Part shown: one piece after another, positions 8,798 through 17,300 of the stretch | How the letters are laid out: each line of letters begins with the position of its first letter | Position numbering within the stretch: position 1 is the first letter of the stretch | Source of the DNA: Acidobacteriaceae bacterium | Lineage (GTDB): Bacteria > Acidobacteriota > Terriglobia > Terriglobales > Acidobacteriaceae | NCBI GenBank assembly: GCA_021323655.1 | Contig: JAJPKO010000053.1 | Location: 1 to 64,000 of the forward strand | Length of the DNA: 64,000 nucleotides | Reading direction: 5' to 3' | Position numbers and translations under genes: made by a program | The notes under the pieces: model-generated | What the model was told of the DNA's origin: nothing | The model's input: only the letters and a program-made list of their open reading frames with translations | Database searches by the model: none

Positions 8798-10183
8798 ATG
8801 CCCTTGCCTTCCGTGACCGTCGTTGGCGGAGGTGTAGCCGGCATCGCCGCAGCCACAGCGCTGGCCGACTCCGGACATCACGTCCACCTCATCGAGCGCA
8901 GGCCCTATCTTGGCGGACGTGCCTCCTCCTACGAGCATCCCGTCACGGCCGAAGTCATAGACAACTGCCAGCACCTGCTTTTTGGCTGCTGCACTAACCT
9001 GCTCGATCTCTACAGCCGCATAGGCGTCCTCGACAAACTGCGCTGGTTCGATGAAATCAACATGCTCGAGCCCGGCGGCCGCATCAGCATTCTGCATCCC
9101 TCTCCACTGCCCGCGCCGCTTCACGCCAGCATGGCCTTCCTGCGCGCTCACGCTTTTTCCACAGCGGACAAGCTCGCCATCGCCCGCGGCCTGTCTGCGT
9201 TCACAATAGGTCTTCCCACAGAGACAGAAGAGGACTTCGCGCATTGGCTCGTTCGCCACAAGCAAACGCCAAACGCAATCAGGCGCTTCTGGGGGCCAGT
9301 GCTCTATGCCGCACTGAATGAAGAGCTGGACAGGACTTCCGTCTACTACGCAGCAAAGGTTTGTCGCGAACTCTTCCTGCGCTCACCAGAATCAGGCCGC
9401 ATGGCCATCCCTTCCGTTCCCTTGAGCGACCTGTATGGTCAGGCCATGCAGGCACTCCACGCGCGCGGGGCCGAAGTCCTCCTGCGCTCGAATGTCACGC
9501 AAATCGCATGGAACGGGGCATCGCAGCAATGGTCCGTACAGACAGAGACAGACCGCATCCACAGTCATGCCGTCATCCTCGCTCTTTCTTTTGAGGCCAT
9601 GGCGAAGCTGCTGCCTGCCCTGCCCGACGCTGCAGGCAAAGAAGCCCTGGCAGCCCGCCTCGCGCAGTTTACACATGCTCCCATCGCCGCAGTACATCTC
9701 TGGTTCGACCGCGAAATCACCCCGCTCCCGCACGCCTCACTGCTCGATACCACCGTCCAGTGGCTCTTCAACAAGTCAAAGCTCCAGCCACAACGGCACA
9801 CACGCGAAGGCCATTACATTGAGTTGGTCATCAGCGCCCTGCGCTCCGTCATTCCCATGCAGCGGCAACAGCTGATTGATCTCGCTCTGCGTGAGCTCAC
9901 CCTTTTCTTCCCCGCTGTGCGCGAAGCAAAACTGCTCAAAGCCACCGTCACCAAAGAGGCGCGTGCTACCTTCTCCGTGCTCCCAAAGATAGACAGCATT
10001 CGCTCCACCGCCCAAAGCCCCTGGCACAACATCTTCCTCGCCGGCGACTGGACCGCCACCGGATGGCCCGCCACCATGGAAGGCGCCGCACGCAGCGGTT
10101 ATCTCGCCGCCGAGGCCCTCACCGGGCAAAGCTTCCTGCAACCCGACCTGCCTGCCCGTGGCCTCATGCGTCTCTTCCCCTGA
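8798..10183 (+). CDS. hpnE: Hydroxysqualene dehydroxylase HpnE
   Basis: 461 residues. The ATG at 8798 has a good ribosome site (GGTGGGAG) and places the dinucleotide motif GGGVAG at residues 10-15, as expected for an FAD-dependent amine-oxidase-fold enzyme; an earlier in-frame start at 8747 lies inside hpnD. The C-terminus has the FAD-closing segment LAGDWTATGWPATMEGA. HpnE removes the hydroxyl of hydroxysqualene to give squalene. Last gene of the squalene unit; 68 bases separate it from the acyltransferase. Confidence 0.95.
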   Translation: MPLPSVTVVGGGVAGIAAATALADSGHHVHLIERRPYLGGRASSYEHPVTAEVIDNCQHLLFGCCTNLLDLYSRIGVLDKLRWFDEINMLEPGGRISILHPSPLPAPLHASMAFLRAHAFSTADKLAIARGLSAFTIGLPTETEEDFAHWLVRHKQTPNAIRRFWGPVLYAALNEELDRTSVYYAAKVCRELFLRSPESGRMAIPSVPLSDLYGQAMQALHARGAEVLLRSNVTQIAWNGASQQWSVQTETDRIHSHAVILALSFEAMAKLLPALPDAAGKEALAARLAQFTHAPIAAVHLWFDREITPLPHASLLDTTVQWLFNKSKLQPQRHTREGHYIELVISALRSVIPMQRQQLIDLALRELTLFFPAVREAKLLKATVTKEARATFSVLPKIDSIRSTAQSPWHNIFLAGDWTATGWPATMEGAARSGYLAAEALTGQSFLQPDLPARGLMRLFP

Positions 10184-10251
10184 CTAGCCAGCAGGAGCTC
10201 AACGGCGCCGGTCCGCCGACTCGCTGATTTACACTGACATTTATTTCATCC

Positions 10252-11151
10252 ATGCGTGAAAGTCTTGAATTTGCCGTGGTTTGGCTTCTCATGCGCGTTC
10301 TTGGCGCACTTCCGCGCAGTGTTGCGCGTGCCATAGGGGCAGCACTGGGCGCAATCGCCTTTCACGCCGTTCAGCGACTTCGCAAGGTCGCCGAGAAAAA
10401 CCTTGCATTGGCCTTTCCCAAAACAAGCGCCCGGGAACACCAGCAAATCCTGCGCAAGCTCTACCGCAATCTCGGCTGGCAGTTGGCCGAGTTCTGCCAG
10501 ATGAGCAAATACACGCCCGAGAGCACACAAAGCTTCATCCGCTACGAAGGTCTCGAACACTACCTGGCGGCGCGTAGAAAAGGCAATGGCGTCCTCATCG
10601 TCACCGGACATCTCGGCGCCTGGGAGCTCTCCAGCTTTTACCACTCTCTCATGGGATATCCCATGAGCATGGTCATCCGCCGCCTCGATAACGCAAAGGT
10701 GGACTCGCTAGTCAATCACATCCGCTGCCTTCACGGCAATCGTGTTCTGCACAAAGACGACTTCGCCCGCGGCCTCCTTGCGGCCATGCGCAGCGGAGAA
10801 ACCGTCGGTATCCTCATGGACACGAATATGACACCACCGCAGGGCGTCTTTGTTCCTTTCTTCAGCAAGGCTGCCTGTACGGCCTCTGGTCTCGCGCGCG
10901 TCGCAATGAAGACAGGTGCCTCCGTGCTCCCCGGTTTCATGCTCTGGGAAGAATCCGAGCAGAAATACGTTCTGCATTTTGGCGAGGAAATTCCTATGCT
11001 GCGCACCGGCGATGATGAATCCGACGCAGTCACCAACACCGCCCACTGCACCGCCGTCATCGAGTCCTACATTCGCCGCTACCCAGACCAATGGCTCTGG
11101 GTACATCGCCGCTGGAAGACGCGCCCGGAAGGCGAAACCAGATTCTATTGA
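10252..11151 (+). CDS. Lysophospholipid/lipid A acyltransferase family protein (LpxL/HtrB-like)
   Basis: 299 residues with an N-terminal membrane anchor and the family catalytic motif HLGAWE (His120 to Glu125, the HX4E arrangement). Family members transfer acyl chains to lipid A precursors or related membrane lipids at the inner face of the inner membrane. Its place behind hpnCDE fits an envelope-lipid cluster. The C-terminus YPDQWLWVHRRWKT is typical of the family. The exact acceptor (lipid A or another lipid) cannot be told. No ribosome site is obvious before the ATG. Confidence 0.9.
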   Translation: MRESLEFAVVWLLMRVLGALPRSVARAIGAALGAIAFHAVQRLRKVAEKNLALAFPKTSAREHQQILRKLYRNLGWQLAEFCQMSKYTPESTQSFIRYEGLEHYLAARRKGNGVLIVTGHLGAWELSSFYHSLMGYPMSMVIRRLDNAKVDSLVNHIRCLHGNRVLHKDDFARGLLAAMRSGETVGILMDTNMTPPQGVFVPFFSKAACTASGLARVAMKTGASVLPGFMLWEESEQKYVLHFGEEIPMLRTGDDESDAVTNTAHCTAVIESYIRRYPDQWLWVHRRWKTRPEGETRFY

Positions 11152-11212
11152 TCCGCCCGCAAGGTACGCCGATGGCCTTCGCAGGATGCAGAAAGCAGAA
11201 CAATCCCGGGTA

Positions 11213-11243
11213 CCCCATCCTTTCGCAGCGCGAAAGGGATGGG
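11213..11243. repeat. Palindromic intergenic repeat, CATCCTTTCG type (copy 1)
   Basis: A near-perfect hairpin: CCCATCCTTTCGC, three-base loop, GCGAAAGGGATGGG, with one bulged base. It is related to the hairpin at 56550-56579. No T-run follows, so it is not a standard terminator. It lies 60 bases after the acyltransferase stop. Confidence 0.7.
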
Positions 11244-11442
11244 AAAGCTAAATCCCACCCATACACATCCTCCGCCTTCTAAATTCCAATCGGACCTCAT
11301 CTCACAAAATCTTGTAACGCGCCTCGTTTCTGTATCACCATCAGTACAAAAAAAAGAGCATTGCCTTCACATTACCTTTGCAAACAGGCTGCATGGTCTC
11401 TCTTCACTGCATCTAACTAAATCAGTCGTTTGAGGAAGAGAA

Positions 11443-11610
11443 ATGTCATTGAGAAGTAAACAAGAAGTTGCAGAGGCCCCCCTGCCTGCTGAAAAATTCC
11501 GGGTGCCAACTGCGAACGAGATGGCCGCTCGCCCCCCTAAGACCGAGAGAGAACTCCTGGTAGACCACGTGCTCCGTTTTCTCGAGCAATTCGGCTATTC
11601 AGCCGCATAA
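11443..11610 (+). CDS. Small acidic/charged protein, 55 residues, unknown function
   Basis: An ATG at 11443 is preceded by an excellent ribosome site (GAGGAAGAG, four to five bases away) and opens a 55-codon frame ending at 11610. The product begins MSLRSKQEV, has a proline-rich middle and a C-terminal amphipathic helix-like segment (ERELLVDHVLRFLEQFGYSA). No transmembrane segment or signal peptide. I do not recognise a family. It has about 290 bases of its own upstream region, and its stop falls inside a 19-bp tandem repeat shared with the end of the convergent TPR gene. Confidence 0.5.
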   Translation: MSLRSKQEVAEAPLPAEKFRVPTANEMAARPPKTERELLVDHVLRFLEQFGYSAA

Positions 11611-11641
11611 CGGCTATTGCGGCGCATAACGGCTATTGCGG
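11592..11641. repeat. 19-bp tandem repeat, about 2.6 units
   Basis: Units are 11592-11610, 11611-11629 and a partial 11630-11641. The second unit reads CGGCTATTGCGGCGCATAA and the first differs at three positions. The array covers the last codons of the 55-residue gene and the last codons of the convergent TPR gene, so it may have moved the stop codon of either gene. Confidence 0.8.
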
Positions 11642-12589
11642 ATGGTACGGCTGCTCCGCCAGTCTGCGCGACTCATCCTTGCGCGCATTTTGCTCATCGG
11701 CCAGATGCACAGCCAGTGCCATCTCCTTCGCTGACTCCTCCTTGCGCCCGAGCTTCGCCAGTGTCAGGCCATGGTAGTACCGTGCCGTCTGGAAGTCCGG
11801 TGCATACTGCACCGCCTTGTCCAGATCATCTTCGGCCTCCTGATACTGCTTTGCCTGAAACGCCAGAATGCCCAGGCCCGTCCATGCCCCTGCGTGCGCT
11901 GGGTCATTCGCTATCGCCTTCAGATAAAACTGTCTCGCCTGCGCGGCATCACCCGCATTACGCGCAATTTCTCCCAGCCGGTAATACGACTCCGACTGCG
12001 CCGGCTGCAGCTCCACCGATTTCTGAAATTCCGCCCACGCTTCATCCGTTCGTTGCAGCATCTGCAGCAACAGCCCATGGCCATAATGCGCTGAAGCATC
12101 TTCCGGACGCGCCGCCAGATACTTCTTCCACGCATCTTCTGAAGCCTGCATCTGGTTCAGATCCATCTTCACTCGCGCAATCGCATACAGCGTCTTCAAA
12201 TCATCGGGTCGCAGCCGCTGCGCTTCTGCAAGCGTCGCATCGGCATCATGGTCCAGCTTCATCGCTTCTTCCAGCACGCCCGTGTCACGCAGCAGTTCCA
12301 CATCATCCGGCACCCAATACTTCGCCCGCAAAAGATACGCCAGCGCCAGATCATTCTTCCCTGCCTTGCGTGCCGACAATGCCTCCGCAATCCCCGTCTC
12401 AACCTCACCCTTCCGCGCACCAGCATCTTGCGGATGGGCCTTCAGCACCACCTCATAAGCATCCATCTGCGCGCTCTCTGGATTCACTCCGGTCTGCGCA
12501 AATGCCGGAAGCATCAGAGCCAGAGCAGCAAACACGCCTCCCCTCAGAACGAAGGGCATTTTATCTTTGGTCCACGCAAGCAAGGCCAT
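11633..12589 (-). CDS. Exported TPR-repeat protein
   Basis: 318 residues. A signal peptide (LALMLPAFA, then QT) precedes a series of tetratricopeptide repeats from about residue 45 to 290, with typical units such as AHYGHGLLLQMLQRTDEAWAEF and AWTGLGILAFQAKQYQEAEDDL. TPR arrays are protein-binding scaffolds; the partner is unknown. It is transcribed divergently from a second exported TPR gene with only about 24 bases between starts, so the pair probably shares a regulatory region. Its last codons lie within the 19-bp tandem repeat. Confidence 0.85.
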   Translation of the reverse strand: MALLAWTKDKMPFVLRGGVFAALALMLPAFAQTGVNPESAQMDAYEVVLKAHPQDAGARKGEVETGIAEALSARKAGKNDLALAYLLRAKYWVPDDVELLRDTGVLEEAMKLDHDADATLAEAQRLRPDDLKTLYAIARVKMDLNQMQASEDAWKKYLAARPEDASAHYGHGLLLQMLQRTDEAWAEFQKSVELQPAQSESYYRLGEIARNAGDAAQARQFYLKAIANDPAHAGAWTGLGILAFQAKQYQEAEDDLDKAVQYAPDFQTARYYHGLTLAKLGRKEESAKEMALAVHLADEQNARKDESRRLAEQPYHPQ

Positions 12590-12613
12590 TGTCGTTTACC
12601 ATATTATGTCTGC

Positions 12614-13723
12614 GTGGACTCACGATTGTCTCTCTGTCTTGCTTGCTACCTTTTCGCCGCCCACCTGCTTCGCGCACAGAATGCCCAGACCGTGCAATAT
12701 CTCAAAGCCGGCACGGAGGCCATGCGCCAGGGCAATGCCGCTGAAGCGGAAAAGGCCTTCCGCGTGGCCACCGCCTCCGATCCACAATTTGCACCCGCGC
12801 ATCTCGATCTCGGACTCGCCCTCCTGCGTGAAGGAAAACCCGACGACGCCATCACAGCACTAAATAAGGCCATCATGCTTGATCCCTCCGCGCAGGGCGC
12901 GCACCTGTTTCTCGGTATCGCCGAGTACCAGCGCGGCCATGTCGACCAGGCCCGTACCGCCCTCCAGCGGGAAATTGCGCAGTACCCCAAAAGTGTCGAA
13001 GCCCTCACCTGGCTCGGCATCGTCGAGCTGGCCGCCGGAAATCCCGATGCTGCCACCACCTCCCTTGACCAGGCCGCCCAGCTCGCCCCCAAAGACATCA
13101 ACGTACTCGACTATCGCGGTCGCGCTCACAGCCTTGTCGCCGCCGAAAGCTACTCCCGCATGCGCGAGCTTGACCCCGACTCCTGGCATGTTCATCGCGC
13201 ACTCGCTCAGAACTACGCTGACATGGACAATCCCCAGGCCGCCATTAAGGAATATCAGGCGGCCATCGCAAAGCAGCCGAAGAATGCCGATTTATACGAA
13301 TCTCTCGGCGCCGAATATCAGAAACTCAGCCAGTTTACCCAGGCCGCCCAGGCCTACCAGGCTGAGCTGAAGCTAAGCCCCAATAATTCCGTCGCCCTCT
13401 ATAACCTCGGCCGCATTGAAGTCGAAAACGGAGACCCAGCCCAGGGAATCGTCATGCTCCGCAAGGCCGCTCCTCTTCTGCAGGAACCCGCCCCGGCATA
13501 CTTCTACCTCGGCCTGGGACTGGCAAAAACAGGACACGACGAAGAAGCCGTCATCTCGCTCGAAAAAAGCCTTTCCGGCAATCCTTCAAATTTCATTAAA
13601 CAGGGAGCATACTTCCAGCTTGCCCGGCTTTATCAGCGCCTCCACCGCCCAGACGACGCGCAACGCGCCCTCAACGCCCTCAAACAGCTGAAGACCCAAT
13701 CCCCCGCAGAAAAACCCCAATAG
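12614..13723 (+). CDS. Exported TPR-repeat protein, divergent partner
   Basis: 369 residues from the GTG at 12614, chosen because it opens directly onto a signal peptide (LACYLFAAHLLRA, then QN); the longer open frame to 12248 is antisense to the neighbouring gene. About eight TPR units follow (for example AHLDLGLALLREGKPDDAI, LYESLGAEYQKLSQFTQAA, AYFYLGLGLAKTGHDEEAV). Likely a periplasmic scaffold. No good ribosome site precedes the GTG, so the exact start is uncertain. The divergent TPR gene suggests the two act together. Confidence 0.82.
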   Translation: MDSRLSLCLACYLFAAHLLRAQNAQTVQYLKAGTEAMRQGNAAEAEKAFRVATASDPQFAPAHLDLGLALLREGKPDDAITALNKAIMLDPSAQGAHLFLGIAEYQRGHVDQARTALQREIAQYPKSVEALTWLGIVELAAGNPDAATTSLDQAAQLAPKDINVLDYRGRAHSLVAAESYSRMRELDPDSWHVHRALAQNYADMDNPQAAIKEYQAAIAKQPKNADLYESLGAEYQKLSQFTQAAQAYQAELKLSPNNSVALYNLGRIEVENGDPAQGIVMLRKAAPLLQEPAPAYFYLGLGLAKTGHDEEAVISLEKSLSGNPSNFIKQGAYFQLARLYQRLHRPDDAQRALNALKQLKTQSPAEKPQ

Positions 13724-13823
13724 CCTCCAACCTCTGCATGCGCAGAGGAACAAACCCGATGCCTCAGGTTCACGAAGCTGACCTGGGCCGATCCATGCCT
13801 GCGCGAATCGCACTCCAAACAGA

Positions 13824-13848
13824 AACGCCGTCCATTCCGGACGGCGTT
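13824..13848 (-). terminator. Hairpin terminator for the 75-residue gene
   Basis: A perfect 10-bp stem (AACGCCGTCC / GGACGGCGTT) with a five-base loop. On the minus strand it is followed by a T-rich stretch (TTTCTGTTTGG). It lies 26 bases after the stop of the small gene at 13874. Confidence 0.6.
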
Positions 13849-13873
13849 CCCTACACCAGTAGTAATTCCAGAC

Positions 13874-14101
13874 TTACAAAGAAGACTCGATCTCGAAACC
13901 CCACGCTTCCAGCAACGCCTCAGGGATATATTTCGAGTTGCGGTTACGGCGCGCCCATTCACGCAGGCGAGTCGAGCGAACATACTGGTCTGGAGTAAGC
14001 TTATATTCCTTCACTACCTGTTCAAAGGAAGTCACAGTAGGCACAACCGGCCCAATAGGCTCAGGTTTGCCCCAGTTAGGATTGCCACGACGTTTTGCCA
14101 T
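13874..14101 (-). CDS. Small basic protein of 75 residues, probably conserved in Acidobacteria
   Basis: The open frame extends to 14164, but the ATG at 14101 gives MAKRRGNPNWGK, a start I believe is typical for homologues in acidobacterial genomes. The protein is basic at the N-terminus and then reads as a compact helical domain (TSFEQVVKEYKLTPDQYVRSTRLREWARRN). I cannot name a function; a nucleic-acid-binding role is possible from its charge. It has its own terminator. Confidence 0.72.
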   Translation of the reverse strand: MAKRRGNPNWGKPEPIGPVVPTVTSFEQVVKEYKLTPDQYVRSTRLREWARRNRNSKYIPEALLEAWGFEIESSL

Positions 14102-14292
14102 TTTCTTATTTGTACCCCTAGCAGTAAGGTGACGTGCAGAATCTCCGGCGAAGGGCAGGGACATCGTACTACCAGCAAACCCGCCGGGAAGTCACAAACT
14201 CTTTCATTTTAAGAATTTTTAATCCAAAAATCAATAGAAATCCAGCCAGGCGGGCAGACTCCCATACACTTCTTGCCCCTCCACACAAAAAT

Positions 14293-14323
14293 AAAAAAAG
14301 GGCGCCGGAAAGGCCCGACGCCC
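14293..14323 (-). terminator. Intrinsic terminator of the TonB-dependent receptor gene
   Basis: On the minus strand a 9-bp GC-rich stem (14315-14323 with 14300-14308, one G-T pair, six-base loop) is followed by seven T residues (14293-14299). It begins 22 bases after the receptor stop codon, a textbook rho-independent terminator. Confidence 0.85.
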
Positions 14324-14344
14324 GGGAGGCAAACCGGTGGACCG

Positions 14345-17300
14345 CTAGAACAGCAGCTTCAGTGACAGTTGCAGTTGACGCGGGAAGTTCTGCTGCGTGG
14401 ACCCGATGGTGCCGTATCCTGACCACGCACCAGGCTGGTTTGGATTGGCGACGCTGGTATTGCGTTTCGGAGCACTCTCCGGACCACCCGTATTCGGACC
14501 GCCAAAGATCGGCGTGTTGGTCGCATTAAATGCTTCCGCCTTAAATTGCAGGTCCACACCTTCACGAATCAGGAACTTCTTTTCCAGCCCAAGCTCCGTC
14601 TGCTGCGCCCACGGATTCCGGATCGCAGTCGTGCGCGGAAGCTGCGTCACAGCCGTGTAGGGTGGGAAGGTCTTCCAGCATGAAGGGGTGGAATTGTTGA
14701 TGTAGCTGCTCCATGTCTTGTGCGGAGAAAGAATGTTGTACTTTCCATTGCAGTTGTAGATGTCTCCATTCGGAAATCCGACTGGAGTTCCACCGGCGTT
14801 GCTGAATATCCAGTCAAGCTGCCAGTCATTCAGTACCTCGCCCAGTAGGCCATGCGCGTCGCCGGCGATGACTCCTCCTTTGCCAATCGGGAGACCATAC
14901 AGCCCGCTGAAGGCCAGGTCCCAGGGCCGGTCACTGCCGTCAATCGCATAGTACGGGTGCGGATCTACCAGGCCCGCGCCGCCGTTGTTCAGGTAGCCAT
15001 TGGCCGTCATCATCTTTGACCACGTGAACGAGGTCAGGAAGCTCAACCCTTTGGACAAAGCACCTCCGCCGGAAAGACGCTTCTCTGCCTTCACCAGCAT
15101 GGCGTTGTAGTTGCTGTAACCTTCCGGGTTGGTGTAGATGTACAGGTTGCCGTTGTATTGTGGATACGGCACCATCAGATACTTTGCCTGAATGGTCGGT
15201 GTCTTCCCCATGTCAATCGTTGGAGGAAGCACTCCATAGAATGGGTTCGTCACTAGCTGGTTCAGATAGTTTGGATTGGCATGGCCCTTGTAGAAGTCTG
15301 ACGCACTCAGGCCATTGAACTGCTTGGAAGCGCGGAAGTCCGTCCCGTGGTTTCCGAGGTACGTGATCTCCAGCAGCGTCTGCGAAGGAAGCTGTATCTG
15401 GATCCCCAGTGCCCACTCGTGGACGAGCGGAATTTTGCGCTGGCGAAGATCAATTCCGAAGCCTTGCCCCACAAGTGTCATCAATCCCTTGGAGTTACCC
15501 GGAGGCACGGCATAGCCATTTGGGAATGGATTGCCATGATAAAAGTCCAGCGCCGGATGCAGACCGCCATCGGGCGAGGAGTTGTAGTTTGTGCTCTGGT
15601 TCCACGCCGATGCGCCGCCCAACTCAATGCCCAGCGCTTTGCTCAGCGTGTAGCCTCCGCGCAGCAGCAGATTGCGGTTCAGCAGGTATAAGAAGCCGGC
15701 CTTCGGCTGGAAGAGTCCCCAGGTGTTTTCATAAGCCGTGAGCTTGCTGCTTGAAAACTGCACGCCTCCCATGATCGGGTTCACCATATGTGCGCCGTTC
15801 GGCAGCGTGTTGCCCGCCGGAAAGGTGATCAGGTTGGTAATCGGATTGGTGCAGGTGAAACACATGCCCGCCAGCAGCCGGTTGTGCCGCTCCACCGGAG
15901 AAGTCTCCGTGTCCCAGCGCAAGCCAAGATTAAACGTCAGATTGCTGCGCGCCTTCCAGTCATCCTGCACGTAAGCGGCGTAATAGTGGTAGCTCTCGTA
16001 GGGCGGCTGCGTATACTGCACACTGCCTCCGCTGGGATACCCAAGCAGAAGGCTAGCAATAGAAGCTCCGTCGTTATTGCCCTGGAAGGGGTCCCTCTGT
16101 GTAAAGCCCGTGTTCCAGGAGAAGTTTCCGTTCGGCTGCCCTACACCTCCGCTCACATCGTGGTACACCATCACCTCTGCGCCGTAGTGGAAGGTGTGCT
16201 GACGAAAGACCTGCGTCAGTGACGGCGAGATGTCATAGGTTTCATACATCACAGGATCGCCCGTGTTGCCGATGATGCCCGGAAAACCATCATTCAGATT
16301 GATCTCAGGAGCATAGCGGTGCTTCGTCGTGGGAATCTGCGGCATCGAGATTCCAAGCTGCTCCGGAGTAAGGCTGGCCAGACCGGCTGACAGGGTACCG
16401 TTCGGAGCGAGGTTCCACATGCGGTTAAAAGAAACACGAATGTCGCTCACCAGATTGGGATTGAACGTGTGCGTAAGGTCGAGCACCTGCGTAATGCTGG
16501 AGCGGTAATTGTTAATGTTGCCCCGGATCGCCGGCCCGAGCATTCCATTGCTGTTGCGGTATTCATGACCCGACCACCAGGCAAAAATCCCATACAGGCG
16601 CGTTGCGTCGTTAAAGTTATAGTCCACGCGCGCAATGGGCATGTTGTAGTGGTACTGGTCTGAGCCGTTAAAGACGTAATTGTTCACATATCCAGCCCGG
16701 TTCGGAGCAGGAAAAAGCTTCATGATGTTCAGGCCTATCTGGCTGATACGGCTGGCCGGAATCGTGTTGTTGGGAAACTGCTGGCGAACGTAGCCGGACG
16801 CCGGGCATCCATTGACTCCCGCAGTACAGGCCGTCGTCGTGAGCGGATCGTAAATGCCATTCTGCTTTCCGCTGACGCTTGCCAGATAATTGCTGAGATT
16901 TACATTTCCGTTTGCATCGGGAAACATATCAGGCGTAGGAACGGTCGTGACCACGCCGCCCGGCAGCACCTCGCGCCATCCCTCGTAGCTGAAGAAGAAG
17001 AAGCCCTTGTTGTTTTTCAGGAAGGGCCCGCCAATCGTTCCGCCAAACTGGTGCATATTGTGGAAAGGCTTCTTGCTGCCCTGCTGGTTGAGCTGGTAAG
17101 TATTGGCATCAAGAACAGAGTTGCGCCAGAAGTCGTAGAGCGTTCCATGGAAGTGTGGCCCTCCGCTCTTCAGGATCGTGTTCATCGCCCCGCCGCCAAC
17201 GCGCCCATACTGCGCATCGTAGGTGATGGTCATGATCTTGAATTCCTGCACGGCATCAATGGAAGGCGAGATGTTCCACGTACCCGCTCCGCCACCGCCC

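Noticed and set aside
11152-11442. CRISPR or RNA gene in the region after the acyltransferase
   Set aside because: Only the single palindromic repeat is present; there is no array and no tRNA-like fold.
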